A model generated the notes under the pieces. The model was given only the letters and a program-made list of their open reading frames with translations, had not been told where the DNA came from and did no database searches. A DNA stretch of 64,000 bases from contig JAPZLL010000010.1 of the NCBI GenBank assembly GCA_036250225.1, forward strand, positions 1,149,690 to 1,213,689. The letters run 5' to 3'. This stretch comes from Cercophora sp. LCS_1. Taxonomy: Eukaryota > Ascomycota > Sordariomycetes > Sordariales > Lasiosphaeriaceae. The first letter of the stretch is position 1. Every line of letters starts with the position of its first letter. Below, piece after piece: positions 30,672-42,741 of the stretch. The translations under genes and the position numbers were made by a program.

Positions 30672-31524
30672 GGTGAGTTTTGCGGCAAGATACACCGATC
30701 GAGCGGAGTAATAGGTCACTGGTTCGCGACTTCAGTCTGCGAGCTGAATGCTCCCATCCGATCTTTTTGACTCCAGCTGCCAATGCGCACGTGTCTCCGG
30801 ACGAGCTTGTTGTGCGACTCTACTTGTAATCACCGATGATGCACAAGCTGATTTCCAATGTCCGTGGCCGTTGCTGGGTCGCGGCTAGGTGCCTGCCATG
30901 TGCTGCGGGTCGACTCCGTGATTGGACAGGGCCTTGGGGACACAACCCCGCTCTGCAGGGTCTGTCGATCTGCCAGCCCAATCGCCTCACCGAGCTGCTC
31001 AGCTCATAGCGGCCAGGCAAAATGAGCACGTGTAGGCAATTGAGCTGTTGAGAGATACTCGTTGAGATAGCAATGGCTGGCATCCAGATGAGCTTGGGGA
31101 GAATTACCAAGACCTTGCGCACGTCCATGACGCCAAGTACCTCCCTAGGTACCCAGTGGAGGGGCATATTCCTTCTCCCACCTTGACGGGGGCATGGACT
31201 CATTTCCACTTGCTGTTTGGTGTTACTTTGGAAGCTATTCCAAGGAATTTCAAATGCTCAATACAAAGACTTGGAAGACTGTGTCTTTGTCAAGATATCT
31301 CGCGTAAACGCCAAGTTCGTCGACGCGGCGGCGTTGTGGCGACAAAGAACGAGATTCCTTTTCCGGATTGATCTTGGAGATAATGGCACCACCTTTCTCT
31401 TAGGTGACTACAAAGTTCCTTTGATGAGGCTGCAATAAAACGGCAACCCATTCACGAGGCAACTCTCATCTCGGGTCGCGCCGATATACCTGTCTAACTG
31501 CAATCTACCACAATCTTCGACAAA
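30672..31524. other. Divergent intergenic region
   Basis: Promoters of the phytase-like gene (minus) and the pseudokinase gene (plus). Short open frames around 31156-31438 have no motifs. Confidence 0.5.
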
Positions 31525-33344
31525 ATGGCGGACAATGAGGAGCAGAGGGATCCAGACAAGATGGAGAACTTCCCTCAAGATCCAGCAGAATGGACTAATG
31601 GGCAGAAGCGAATATGGCGAGACTACATACGGATCATCGCAGGGGCCTTCCGGTACTACCGCCGCGGTGACTACGGAACATGGGAAGCAGATCGGAACAG
31701 AATCTCACAGAATGATCTCGTAGGACTCACCGACATTCCCAGGCGTGGGCACTGGCCCGACTTTGAGGTTCATAACCAGCTTCAACACCCACGTTCACAT
31801 CTCCACCAGGTGCACAACCACGAGCTAGGCTGGCACCATGCTCCCTCGATGCCCCCCGACGACGTACTTGAGTCGATCCAAAGCATTTCGGAGGATCTTG
31901 CAAATGACGTGAGGTTTGTTCGAATTCTCGGTTGGGAGGGCGGCAGGATTACAGCCTTGTATGACTGTCTGGACGACCAAGGAGGACTTACCGGCAATCG
32001 ATGCGTCATCACGACGTCAAATGCTAGCGATGAGAATCAGGAGCGGGTGTTTATGAACAATCTCAATGCCGAAAAGATGATCTTGGCCGTAAGATTGATT
32101 GCTTCTTCTTGAGGCTCGCACTTTACTGACAACCGGACAGCGTCTCTTCCGATCGGCCCACATCGTTGGGCTGATGCCGCCGCCCCCAGATATCAACGGC
32201 CACGGAAATATCCTGTTCCAGCCGTGGTGCCCGCGAGGCAATGTGTGGGACTGGCTCATTCAAACATCCAGGGGCGGCGGCTTCCCCATTGACGAGGATG
32301 TGCTCTGGCACATGTTCGACTGCTTGGTCAAGGCATGCATCGGCATGCACTATCCCCCTATCTGGAACCGTATGTCTGTGACGGAGACCAAACTTGTGGG
32401 GGACTTTGCGCTGACGTGATGATTCTCAGCCCCCGAGGCTACAAGCTTCGCACAAGGTGGAAATATAGATGGGCCGTGGCTCAGTGAAACCATTCCAGCG
32501 CCTCCTGCGACGGGACCTCACGTCCTCCGTGGGTCATGGAGCCACACCGCCCAAGAGTTGGTTCATTTCAACATCCATCCCAGAAGCGTCCTCATTGGCG
32601 ACCTTGGACACGGTGCACCCGGCGATGACCACGATCTTGTGCCGCCATTCCGTATCACGAGCTTCAATAAAGCGCAAGTCATAACAGAAGATTTCTTAGC
32701 CGACAAAGGCTTAATGTGGAAGAGCCGCTCCCTTGGCAGATCCGAGTACTGGACGCCGGTGAGATGCGCGTTCCCAAACCATTGAGTCTCCGCTAATATC
32801 ATCCCAGGAGCAATTCTCAGAAGAGTGGGAATGGGTTGTGTTTGTCCCAAATGAGAGGGATAGATCTGCAGCAGGGAGATATGCCACCTGCACCAACATC
32901 TATCAGATCGGCAATGTCATGGCCATGGCAATTGCGGGCCAGGACGTCCCAGCCAACATCACCATCGATGCCTATGGCACGGGCGCGCCCACCCCCATGA
33001 CTATTAGGATGGGAGCGAGGGAGGTAGATGTTTTCACATATGGCGCATGGCTGGATTCGCCAGCCTTCGATGGGGTAGTCAGTGACAAACTCAAGGAGCT
33101 CGTGAAGCAGTGCTTGTGTCATGAAGTCGATGCAAGACCGAAGCTGGAGGACTTGCAAGCTGTCATCACCGACGAGCTTCAGGAAAGGGCCAACAAACCG
33201 TTTGCCCTGGCGCCAGGCGATACCGACGCTCTGTTTGGCTTCCCAGTAAACGCGATCCCGTCAAGATCGGGTATCAACGTCACCCGATGGCTTTCCGGCA
33301 TGATGACGCACTTGCAATTTCATCAGCAACAGCCACTTAGTTAG
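31525..33344 (+). CDS. Protein kinase-fold protein lacking catalytic Asp (pseudokinase)
   Basis: Exons 31525-32088, 32141-32369, 32430-32758 and 32808-33344 give 552 residues; all introns have GT..AG ends and two have CTGAC/CTAAT-type branch sites. The central part follows a kinase: hinge-like ILFQPWCPRGNVWDWLIQ, an alpha-E-like LWHMFDCLVKACIGMHY, the catalytic-loop position LVHFNIHPRSVLIGDL and the activation-segment start FRITSFNKAQ. The HRD aspartate is Asn312, the metal-binding Asn of the loop is Ser, and DFG reads Ser342-Phe-Asn. The C-lobe has LKELVKQCLCHEVDARPKLEDL, the usual CLxxDPxxRP region. A glycine-rich loop was not recognised. It is probably a scaffold or sensor. Lineage-specific kinase-like genes of this sort are common in these fungi. 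Confidence 0.75.
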
Positions 33345-33482
33345 AGAGAGAGTAAGAGCCCTTGTCGGGGTTGAAGCTATCAGCACCTGGCATCACTTCA
33401 GTTGTCCAACTGATATGATGGGCATCAGACTCTCGAATGTGGGTGGATGAATAGACCTCCACCAAATATGGTAGTGCTTCAA

Positions 33483-33836
33483 TCATTGCCACAATCTCTT
33501 CCCTTTCACCGTTGCAGCGCGGTCTGGTAGCAGTGTGCCCCCATAGAACTCATCATTCTGAGGCTCACGGTCTGATTTTGAACCATCCTTCACGTGCACC
33601 CGCTCGATGAGCTCGGCCTTGAAACGGGCCAAAATAGCAACCATAGTCGGCAAAATCTCCTGTTTCGCAAAGTCTCGCCCGGGACAGATGCCTGGCCCTC
33701 CACCTACGGTATCAAACCCACTGTCCCAGGCGGGGTAGAACAGCCCATGTCGGGGATTTATATCCAACCTGGTCTCATCTGCGGCATAATATAGATGGCC
33801 CTGGACTTCACCAATTTTGTAACCCGGCAGGGCCAT
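33483..33836 (-). pseudogene. Cytochrome P450 C-terminal remnant
   Basis: About 117 residues resemble the end of a P450: heme-binding loop VGGGPGICPGRDFAKQEIL with its Cys ligand, preceded by LDINPRHGLFYPAWDSGF. No I-helix, ExxR or membrane anchor can be found upstream on this strand. Similarity stops close to a TTGC/TCGACG simple-sequence block, so the gene was probably truncated there. Not expected to make an enzyme. Confidence 0.75.
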
Positions 33837-33846
33837 GCATGCGTAT

Positions 33847-33889
33847 GTTGCTTGCTTGCTTGCTTGCTTGTCGACGTCGACGTCGACGA
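33847..33889. repeat. Simple repeats (TTGC)n and (TCGACG)n
   Basis: About six TTGC units run directly into three TCGACG units. They lie at the broken edge of the P450 remnant. Confidence 0.9.
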
Positions 33890-34223
33890 ATATTTTGACC
33901 CCTGAGCCCCTGAGTCGCTTGGACAGGAGGCATCGAGTCCACTCGGTTCCCGCCCAGGTCCATTGCCGGCAAATTCCTAGCGCGTCTCCCCACACGCTAA
34001 AGGCTCCGTGTCTCCGTGCTGGGCCACCGTCTCGTTGGCCCTTTTCGCCGGGGTGGACACAGCGACAGGGGATGATCAGCGCTAGAGCCCGGGATATCCG
34101 CAACTCCCCGCTTCCAAATGGGTTGCCTCGGCTCCCGCTCCGCCCTCTCGTTCCCGCCGTCCTTCATTTGCTCGGTGCCGATGCCCCGGATGCCATTGCA
34201 CTCGGCCCCAGAGACAATCCGTC
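33890..34223. promoter_or_regulatory. Upstream region of the Zn2Cys6 regulator
   Basis: GC-rich stretch between the P450 remnant and the regulator start. No other gene seen. Confidence 0.45.
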
Positions 34224-36909
34224 ATGGCGGAGACACACACCAAGCGACCGCGATCCAACGCCCCGGATCGAGACACCCACGGCGGCCCTGCGCCCAAGCG
34301 GCCCGCCGTTCGCAAACGCGCTCCGTTGGCGTGCGAAGAGTGCCGCATGCGCAAGAGACGCTGCGATGGCGCCGTTCCCATTTGCGGCGGCTGCACTAAG
34401 CGCATGTCGTCGTGCGTATATCTAGCCGATTTGCAGGAGAAGGCGTGGCATCAGGAGTGAGTCGACCCCGCCAAGCAGCCCCGAGTGAGTCTCATCTCAC
34501 ACCCGAACCTGTAGCATGATCCAGTCGCTGCGCACACGCCTGAAGGAGCTGGAACAGTCAACGCTGTCCCCGCCGGCCGAGGACGCGTCCGCGACCATCA
34601 ATGTGGCGACCAACACGGCGACAGAGACAGAGGTGCAGGCCAACTCCGAGCCGTCAGCAACAGAGGATGCCGTGTCTGTTCGGCACTTCAACCTGCCGCC
34701 GGATACTGCTAGTGTACAGAGTGTGCGGCTGTCCCAAACCGAGGGCGCGACTTCTGTGGCCTCGCCGACGCCCACATCAGACACTCACGTCAGCTTCGCC
34801 AGCCACTACCAGCTTCTCCCGACAGCCATCGGCGATCTCCCAGCCCCATTGGTCAACGCATCCACCCCTTATGGGAGCCCGTCGGGTGTATCGGTTTCGG
34901 GCCAGCTAGAACCCAGCAGCGTGGAGCGGTTGATGAGGCCGATCGACCGGGCTATCAGCAAGACAGCGATGCGGCCAACGCCCGCGGTGGGCACGGCGAC
35001 CAGCATTGCGTCGACTCAATGCTGCTGCGGCCGTCTTCTTGGTGGCGGACAGTGGTCTCTCCCGCTGCGTCGACAAGCCGACGACCTAGTCCACCTCTAC
35101 TTCTCGCGCGTCCACCGTATGTACCCCATCCTCCACCAGCCAACCTTTATGCGACAGTACAAGCTTCTCTGGGAACCAGCGCCCAGCGGGAGCGTCGACT
35201 GCTCCGGCCTCTGCAAGCAAAAGAGCTTGGACAAGACATTCCCAGCCATGGTCAACGCAGTCTTTGCCCTCGCGTCGCTGTTTGCTTCGCGTCCCCTAGA
35301 GCAGAACTCGGCAAAAGCCGTCACCTTTTTCGACATGACGCAGAGGCTGGACCTGCTCGACATAATTGACCAAGAAGTCGGCATCGAGTTGGTACAGCTG
35401 TTGCTGTTAATGGGCTTCTATTTGCAGAGCACCGAGAAATTCTCCAAGTGCTGGAACATCACCGGCCTGGCGATTCGCATGGCACAGAACATGGGACTGC
35501 AGTTGGGACCGAACGAGGCCCGTCGAAAGGGCCTGCTGACGTCCTGCTCGTCTCAGCTCGAGTCGGAGATGCGAGTCCGAGTCTGGTACGGCTGCATCTT
35601 GCTGGACCGGGAGATCTCCATGTCCTTCGGCAGACCGTTGATGATCAACACGGGTGCCGCTGACCAACTGCGCTTGCCTGAGGCCATCGATGACGAGCAC
35701 TTGAGCGAGGAGATTGGGGAGAAGTGCAACGCACAACCCGCGAATTGCCCCAGCATGCTCGAGTCGTACATCCAGACCATCAAGCTGTACGACATCCTCG
35801 GCCAAGTCTTGGATCGGGAAGAATCGAATGATGCGAACAAGACGTCGTACTCAAACGCGGACACGCAGTCGCTACTGGACCTGGATACCATGATCATGGA
35901 GTGGAGGGACTCGCTGCCGCCCCATCTCCAGTATGATCCTTCATCCGAGGGCAGCCGAGAGGACCACGGCTTGTCGCCCAGTGGCGCCGTGGTCACCGAC
36001 TTCTCGGCCCAGGCCAAGCGCCTCCACGCAAGGTTTCTCCACGTTCGAGTCCTCATCCTTCGGCCAGCCCTGGAGCATCTGTTCCAACGACAACGCGCTA
36101 CACAGCCAAGCTCGAACCCAAGGTGCAGCCCGAGAGTTGCGCGGGTTCAGGATCTCACGCTGTCAGAAATCGCAGCACAGTGCGTCCTGTCTGCCGACAG
36201 CCTAGTCAGATGCCTTGACGCACACATCAAATCACAAAGTCTGGTTGCGTGGTGGTACAATATCGGATGTAAGTGAAGTTTTCTGTCAGAGCCTGACGCG
36301 CAAACTCACATGTTTAGATCTGCACACGTGTGGTAGCACTCTCTTGATGGGCCGCATGTGTTCCTTCAGTAACGCCGTTGTGAGGCGGGAGTCGCTGGCG
36401 CAGAGCTTGGACCTGTGTCTCCAGTCACTGTCCCAGTATACCGCATTGAGCAGTATCGCCCTCAAGTCGGTCAATCTGCTGCAAGAAAGCACCAAACGAC
36501 TTCTTCCCGACCGAGCAGCCAAGGTACGCCTCACCCGGGCACGTACGACGGAGGAAAGGAACAAGCTAACCCGTGCATCTAGGACCAGCCGCTCCCCGCG
36601 GCTTACTCAGTCCCTACGCAGGCTACCGGCCAGTCCGCGTACGCCCACACCACATCCCTGATGGCCAACGTTGTCGAGGGCATCCCTCAGATGCACCTTC
36701 AGCCGTCGTTTGCGCTCGAGCCCTGCCACCAACCAACAGGTCCCTTGTCTGGTGTCGACCCCGTTCTGGCGGGGAACTCGCTAGGCGATCCCTTCGAGGC
36801 CGAGCTCTGGGCCGCAAACGATTCGGGAACATCCTACTGGCCATTCATGCCGTTTCTCTCACAACTTGAATCGTTGCCGCAGGACTTTGGGATCGCCAGT
36901 CTCGAGTGA
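34224..36909 (+). CDS. Zn2Cys6 transcription factor at the edge of the catabolic cluster
   Basis: Nuclear regulator of 839 residues from exons 34224-34456, 34515-36268, 36318-36523 and 36583-36909. The Zn2Cys6 cluster is Cys37, 40, 47, 54, 57 and 64, preceded by basic KRPAVRKRAP. A short helical linker (IQSLRTRLKELEQ), rejoined by intron 1, is placed where dimerisation coils usually sit. The fungal-specific transcription factor domain follows: LVHLYFSRVHRMYPILHQPTF, GFYLQSTEKFSKCWNITGLAIRMAQNMGL, VWYGCILLDREISMSFGRPLMI. The tail is acidic and aromatic and could be an activation region. It is the only regulator next to the aromatic-catabolism genes, so it may be their pathway activator; that is inference from position. 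Confidence 0.9.
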
Positions 36910-37358
36910 GATGGAAGCAGGGAACATGACGTGAGGCGAAGAAATGAGACTTGGCTCAAGGTCCAGCACGTATTTTCACATGTACAACACGTGGACTCGA
37001 TGCCCTCCGGCATGGATTGTCCGGCAGTTTTCATCGGTACTCTTAGGTGGGTTGTCTTGCAGTGTAGTCTTTTGGCAGAAGAACTGGATTGCTAACTTTA
37101 CCCGACAGGCCGAGAGAACAAGATCCATGAGATCTTGAAGATTGTTACAATCTTTATCCCCCTTTAGCTAGAATGGAGAGTAATGTTACGTTGTCAGATG
37201 TCAAGAGGCAATGTGTAGGCGGCGCGACAAGTTTAGCCAAAAGGGACTGTGATCGAGTTGAAGATTCGACTTCTGGAATCCAGTGTCGCGAATTAAAGAT
37301 GAGATACCTAGCTAAACTCGTGAAATACCATTCGCATACAGAATCCTAACCCTTGTAA
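36910..37358. other. Convergent intergenic region
   Basis: About 450 bases between the converging regulator and DUF1338 genes. No gene seen. Confidence 0.55.
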
Positions 37359-38830
37359 TTACGCCTGAAGTGAAATGACACCCATCCCGAGGGTAGCTTC
37401 ACACTCTCTGACACTCTCGGCCTGCAACTTCTCGTACGTGTCAATCTCGCTTGGAATCTCCTGTCCCAACAAGGCCTCGAGCTCAGCCCTGCTGTTGCTC
37501 TCCTCTGTCTGCTGCAGTTTCCTCTCCGTCGCCTCATCACCGTCTCCCAAATTCGAAGTGAAGATGCCCGCAGCTGACAAAGGAAGGAAATCTTCATATG
37601 TGAGCGGCTCACACTCGACGACACCAGCCCTCAACAACTTTTCCATGCCAACCACCTCGCCTTCTGTCTTTGCATCGTCGAGAACCTTGTCCAATTTCGC
37701 CGTCCTCTCCTCCGCTCCAACCTCAGAAGCGACTCTGTACCGGAAAAAGACCAGGCCTCGTGCCCGCAACTCATCCCACTCATCTGGAAACTCGCTAAAT
37801 GATTTCCCCAACGCATCGTCATCCCCGCTGTCGGTCATGGCCTTGGCAAGGAGTCGATCATACAAGTCGCGGCCCTTTCTCGTGACGGCAGCACCTCTCT
37901 GCTCCACCTCACCGAAGCGAGCAGTATGTGTTCCGTCAACGCCACCATCCTCGTCAACAAACACAACTCTTTCCTCCAGGGCTTTGAAGCTTGTTTGCCG
38001 AAGCAGAATCTCACACTTGCGGCCTGCTGGTGGGCCCTCGATGCACTCCTTTGCTGGCAAGCCACGCCGAATCATCTCTTCCTGAACCTTGTCGATATCC
38101 AGCGTCCTCGGTGTGAGGTGGTTGATGTGTGCTGAAGGGAAACAGACAATGTCGGCGACCATGGGGTGTTCCTTTTTCAGCGAGAGGTATGTCTGGAGAG
38201 GGACAGTGGAGCGGGAGTGCCACTTGAAGATCTTGAGGGACTCGGTTATGAGCTCATCTGCATCGGATGCCGTGCGGTCGGCGGCGGGCTTGGCCATTAG
38301 CTCTTGGAGTCGGGGCGAGAAGAGATTCCGAGAGGAGAGGATGTCTGTGGCGGTTTTTCGGACTGTCGGTGATTTGATGAGGTCTGGGCGGAGGACCGTC
38401 GTGAAGACGCGGAATGGGTTCTTGTGCAGGGATGTCGACGTGACTGGTCGAAATGCAGTTCCATGCAAGGGGAATCCAACCATGGACAGGTCGTAGTAGC
38501 CGGCTGGGTGCATACCGAGAGTGGCGAAGAGTTGGCTGATGGTGCGCATCTCCTGCGAGGTTCCAAGACGGATGGCGCCATGGCGTTCAAGCTGGTGCCT
38601 GGTAGGGAGAGAGCTCGCGTCGAGCCCGCGCGAGGCGAGGATGGAGTCGTCAACGGATTGGACAATCTCAACGAGGTCGCCGTAGAGAGGGACCTCGGTG
38701 CGATACATGTCCGACAGGGCCTGCACGAAGCGCGACCGAAGGTGGTCGGGATCCCACCTTGGACGGGTTAGCAAGTCAACGACCGGGGAGAGAACACGCC
38801 TTACGATGATGTTTCGGTGAGTGATGACAT
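37359..38830 (-). CDS. 2-oxoadipate dioxygenase/decarboxylase (DUF1338, HglS-like)
   Basis: Predicted Fe(II) enzyme converting 2-oxoadipate to D-2-hydroxyglutarate with O2 and loss of CO2, as known for bacterial HglS in lysine catabolism. Exons 38805-38830 and 37359-38757 give 474 residues; the 47-nt intron (branch CTAAC) joins MSSLTETSS to WDPDHLRSRF. Family signatures are ERHGAIRLG (His68, likely metal ligand), MVGFPLHGTAFRPV, PSAHINHLTPRTLD (His ligand region) and ARFGEVEQRG (Glu). The substrate-binding HGTAFRP motif is intact. It lies beside the aromatic genes and could feed C5/C6 dicarboxylates into central metabolism, but a plain lysine-degradation role is equally likely. Confidence 0.88.
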
Positions 38831-39597
38831 TTTGGCGGTGAGATTGGTGGTTGATGGGGAAGTTCAGAGTATGAGTGACCCTAGGGCGTGTCAGATCTTT
38901 TGCTTAGAATCTCGATTCAGGAAAACAGTCATCAAGGGACCCCGTTGCTATCTTGTCAGACCAACACGACGCCGTTATCAAGGTTCCGCTTCCCGTTGTT
39001 ACCCGAAACAAGGACGGATCCGCCTCCTGATTTGCCCGGACCTGGGGTGGCACCCGTGTTGTCCTCCGCACCCCGGTATGCCGACGATAACCAGCCGACA
39101 CGTCGATAAGGTGGCGCGCGCAACACCTCCGCATGTGTCCAACTTGCGGTGAGTTTGCGGAATTGCCGCATAGGGTCGTTTGGTTCGCCCTTGCCGACCC
39201 ATTCAGGGGCCTCCCATGAAGTACTAGGTCATCTGGCTTCTCTAGCCTGGGTTGTTGACCGGCCTGTCTTGGCTCGCATCGCGTTTCCGGGGTTGGGATC
39301 TCGACTCTCACGCGGCAAGATCCGCCTGCACCTTTACGTCATGTCGCCCAACTTTCACGCTCGTGGGTACCAAACTCACTTTAACATACAGATACAAGAT
39401 TGGGAGCAGGAAGCCAATGTCCCATGTGCTGACCGTGCAAAGGCCGGTATCGAAACTTTGACGAACTCATGTCTGGAACAAAGCTTCACAGCGACATGGC
39501 CGAAGCTCAAACCTCGGCAGAAAACACCCAGCACGATGAACGAGCATGATGCAAGTGTGTGTGAGATAGATCATGTGGATTCTTGAAGACTCGACTA
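38831..39597. other. Intergenic between DUF1338 and dienelactone hydrolase genes
   Basis: About 770 bases. Both neighbours are on the minus strand, so the left part should contain the DUF1338 promoter. An open frame at 39149-39586 has no motifs. Confidence 0.5.
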
Positions 39598-40408
39598 TCA
39601 TACAGCAACCAACCACTCCTTGAAATGGCCAACGGCTGCCCTCATCGCCCTCTCCAGCCCCTTCTTCTCGGCCTCGTCTTGCTGATTGCCTCTGACCGCA
39701 AAACCGTGCTCCAGCCCGGGGAAATACTGGTAGTCGAATGGAACCCCAAGTGTCGGGATCTCGGCGAGAGCATACGCCTTGAGCTCTGGCGTGAACTGGG
39801 GATCCTTCTCGGGCGCCAGAATCTGCACGGGAACCCCAACGTTGGAGATCTCGGTCTTCTCAAGGAAGGTCGGGTGAGCAGCAGAGATGCAGTCCGCCAA
39901 CGGCGCGCTGCCATCCGTCGTCCTGGCACCGAGCTGGAAGACAGCCCACCCGCCCCAGCAGAAGCCGATGGCACCGACGCGGCGGTGCTGAGCCCGGAGG
40001 TTCCGGGCAAACGATGCAATCTCGGGAGCGCGCACAACCTTGGAGTTGCGCTGCATGAAGTTTGGAAGATCCAGCTTGCCCCATTCGGCAGGGTTGTTGA
40101 CGATGGCGGCAGAAAGCACCTCGCCGCCATAACTGCGGGGTTTTCAGTCACCAGTCTTTGGCTGGGGTGCGTGGCATCGAAACTCACAAGTCTGGGACGT
40201 ATACCGTGGCCCCTACCTCGGCCGCGTAGTAGTCGGCCAACAGTCGGGTGTTTCCAAACGTCCAGCCGTACAGGTCGTGGACAACGACAATGGCGACATC
40301 AGGATTTGCGCCGGTAACATAGCAGCTCTGGCCGTTCACCGTGGTCTCGGAACCCTGAGGTTTGGCATCTTGCTGCCACTTGAAGCCCTTGAGACAGCAG
40401 GAACTCAT
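39598..40408 (-). CDS. Dienelactone hydrolase family protein
   Basis: Cytosolic alpha/beta hydrolase of 251 residues from exons 40188-40408 and 39598-40132. The nucleophile is Cys132 in GAIGFCWGGW, with Asp184 (APEKDPQFT) and His216 (GLEHGF) completing the Cys-Asp-His triad of dienelactone hydrolases. The intron joins VPD to FYGGEVL, a typical spot. Family members hydrolyse dienelactones made by ring cleavage of substituted catechols, and some act on other lactones or esters. It is divergent from a quinone oxidoreductase with 527 bases between start codons, and fits an aromatic-breakdown neighbourhood. Confidence 0.9.
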
Positions 40409-40935
40409 TTTGGTGGATAGGCACCTGAGGTAGATAGATAGATACTGACGGCGACGGCGGTGAATGGTGTGATACGGCGGATGAGGTTCGTGTCTGTTGT
40501 TGCGACGAGTGAGCGAATCGCCTCCCCGCCGCCAGTGATGTGACATGGCTGAGCATTGAGATCCATCCACGGGACGAGGGGTGGAGGGGTGGGTCCCCGA
40601 GTTTGCTGGCCTGGAGCTCGCGTTGTCCGCCTTAACTCCGCCATGACGAGCCGTGATGACCCCGGCCGCGCCTCGCCACCGCCGACCCGCATTGATCCCG
40701 CCAATGCGGGCCCGATCACCGGCCATGCACTGGCGCCATCTCCGACCCCGCCGGGTCTCGAAACGGGGCGCATCTTGTCTCATGACGACTTTGGGCCATG
40801 CAACTCGAACGACTCTTCCAATCCCTCATCGTCGCCTCCTTCCCCCCGGCAGCAGCAGCAGCAGCAACACCACCACCACCAAGCCAACTCGCCTTCATTT
40901 TCCTCGAACCACCCCAGTCTTTTCACTCAGTCGCA
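40409..40935. promoter_or_regulatory. Divergent promoter, dienelactone hydrolase / quinone oxidoreductase
   Basis: 527 bases between two divergent start codons. Contains a CCCCGG core near 40657 and a CAG/CAC-rich repeat near 40850-40880 in what is probably the 5' untranslated part of the right-hand gene. Confidence 0.55.
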
Positions 40936-42053
40936 ATGTCGGTCCCAGCAGCCCAGAAAGCCGTCGTGGTGGAGAAGGCCAGTGGTCCCGAGGTGCTCGA
41001 GTACCGCACGGACTACGCCGTCCCCCAGCCCGGCGAAGGCCAAGTCCTTGTCCGGAATCACATCGCCGGCATCAACTACATTGACACTTACTTCCGCACC
41101 GGTCTCTACCCGTCTCCCAAGCCGGAAGTGCTCGGCCGGGAGGCGGCCGGCGTCGTTGCTGCCCTCGGTCCCGGCACTGAGCAGTACGACCTCAAGGTTG
41201 GTGACCGAGTCATCTGGCTGGCCAATACCGGATACGCCGAGTACTCAGCAGTTCCGGCTGCCAAGACTCTCAAGCTACCTGACTCGATTTCCTACGAAGA
41301 TGCGACCGCCAGCTTCATGAGCGGTCTCACCGTCCTCGCCCTTGCGAAGGAGACCTATCAGGTGAAGAAGGGCGACTGGGTGCTCCTTCATGCCGCTGCC
41401 GGTGGCGCCGGATTCTTGATGACCCAGATCATCAAGAACGTTGGAGCTCATGTCATCGGGACAGCGGGTGGCCCGGAGAAGGTCGCTTTGGTTAAGAGTC
41501 TTGGTGCCGATCATGTCATCGACTACCGCAGTGAGGAGGGCAAGGACTGGGTGTCGACGGTCATGGAGATTACCGGTGGAAAGGGCGTTGATGTTGTTTA
41601 CGACTCTGTCGGCAAGGACACATGGGAGGGCAGCTTGGCCGTTGTGAAAAGGAAGGGCACCATTGTCTGGTTTGGCAACTCCAGTGGGCCGATCCCACCC
41701 CTGCCTCTGAAGTGAGTGTTCTCTAGAGCCTTTCGGGTCTCATATGCTGACTGATTCTAGCCGTCTCTCGCCCAAGTGCGTCAAGATTGCACGTCCCACA
41801 CTCTTTGGATACATCGCCACTCGCGAAGAGTTTGAGGGCTATGCGTGGGAGTTGTTCAACCTTTTGACATCTGGGACGCTGAAAGTTTCGATTCATGGGT
41901 TTTACTCCTTGTCCGAAATTCAACAAGCTCACATTGTAAGTCTTTCCTGTCATTTGTATTGTACATGGTTAGAATCGCATCTCTAACAAACGCGTCGGAC
42001 AGGACCTTGAAGGGAGGAAGACCACTGGCAAGGTTTTGATCAGAATCCCATGA
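40936..42053 (+). CDS. NADPH:quinone oxidoreductase (zeta-crystallin type MDR)
   Basis: Medium-chain reductase without catalytic zinc that reduces quinones with NADPH. Exons 40936-41711, 41761-41935 and 42003-42053 give 333 residues. Marks are GINYIDTYFRTGLYP, the quinone-reductase substrate loop, LGREAAGVV, VLLHAAAGGAGFLMTQI with the AAGGVG-like nucleotide motif, and ADHVIDYRSE. The last exon codes only DLEGRKTTGKVLIRIP, the normal family end, which supports the splice model. An in-frame ATG at 40798 would add 46 low-complexity residues; MSVPAAQ was preferred. In the cluster it could recycle hydroxyquinone by-products of gentisate or hydroquinone. Confidence 0.92.
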
Positions 42054-42741
42054 GAACGGAATGAAAATTTCTAATAATACTTCTGTGTGCATGCTTCCCT
42101 GTTGCAACATCGTGCACGTGACCTCCTGTAGTATGACATTGCCCTTTGCTTCATCATCCGTATCATGCATCTCAACATTGATGGTATTGAGCCTCTCGCT
42201 CGTCGGCAAAACATATCATGCAAGTGACCAATGTCTTTGGTTCCCAGACGCACATCGCTATGGACCACTCGCCGAGTCATCCCGAATGCTGGGCTTTTAG
42301 ATCGCTTTCGCCCCCGCCCAACCCAGGTAAGTTGCAACCCAGCCGCCCTCCAGCATGTCCGCCAGTTGCGCAATGCGCCGGCAATGTGATGATCGGGTTA
42401 CCGGAGCTTTGGGTCGGTGACGGGCGTGCGACACGTGGCGGCGGGAATCGGTGCATCTCAGCTCGCCATTCGGCCGACAAAGGCCCGACCTCCGACTCCG
42501 GCGTTCGTTTCCGGATTTAGCGCCGGGGATACCCCTGACACCCGGAGCGGATACGGCCCCACTCGGGGGGCGGGCCGGACTTGCGGAGATGAAGCGGCTC
42601 AGACCCTTGAACGGGATGGGGAAATCGCCAAAGATGCAGATTAAGAACACCACAAAACAGGAGCCAGATATCGAAGACATCTTAGGGTTTACCGGTTCTC
42701 AATTTTGCACCGTCATTTCACAGCCCGATTGATTCATCACA
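42054..42741. other. Intergenic upstream of FAH-family gene
   Basis: About 690 bases, GC-rich toward the right, with the promoter of the FAH-family gene. Besides CCGGGGAT at 42523 there are several CCG/CGG clusters between 42495 and 42560 of the type bound by Zn2Cys6 regulators. Confidence 0.55.
42523..42530 (+). promoter_or_regulatory. CCGGGGAT element upstream of FAH gene
   Basis: Octamer 212 bases before the FAH-family ATG, in gene orientation. The same octamer occurs before the gentisate dioxygenase and FAD monooxygenase genes. Confidence 0.4.

Noticed and set aside
40798..40935. Upstream in-frame ATG for the quinone oxidoreductase
   Set aside because: The extra 46 residues are Ala/Pro low-complexity with no family match; the start at 40936 fits the family length.
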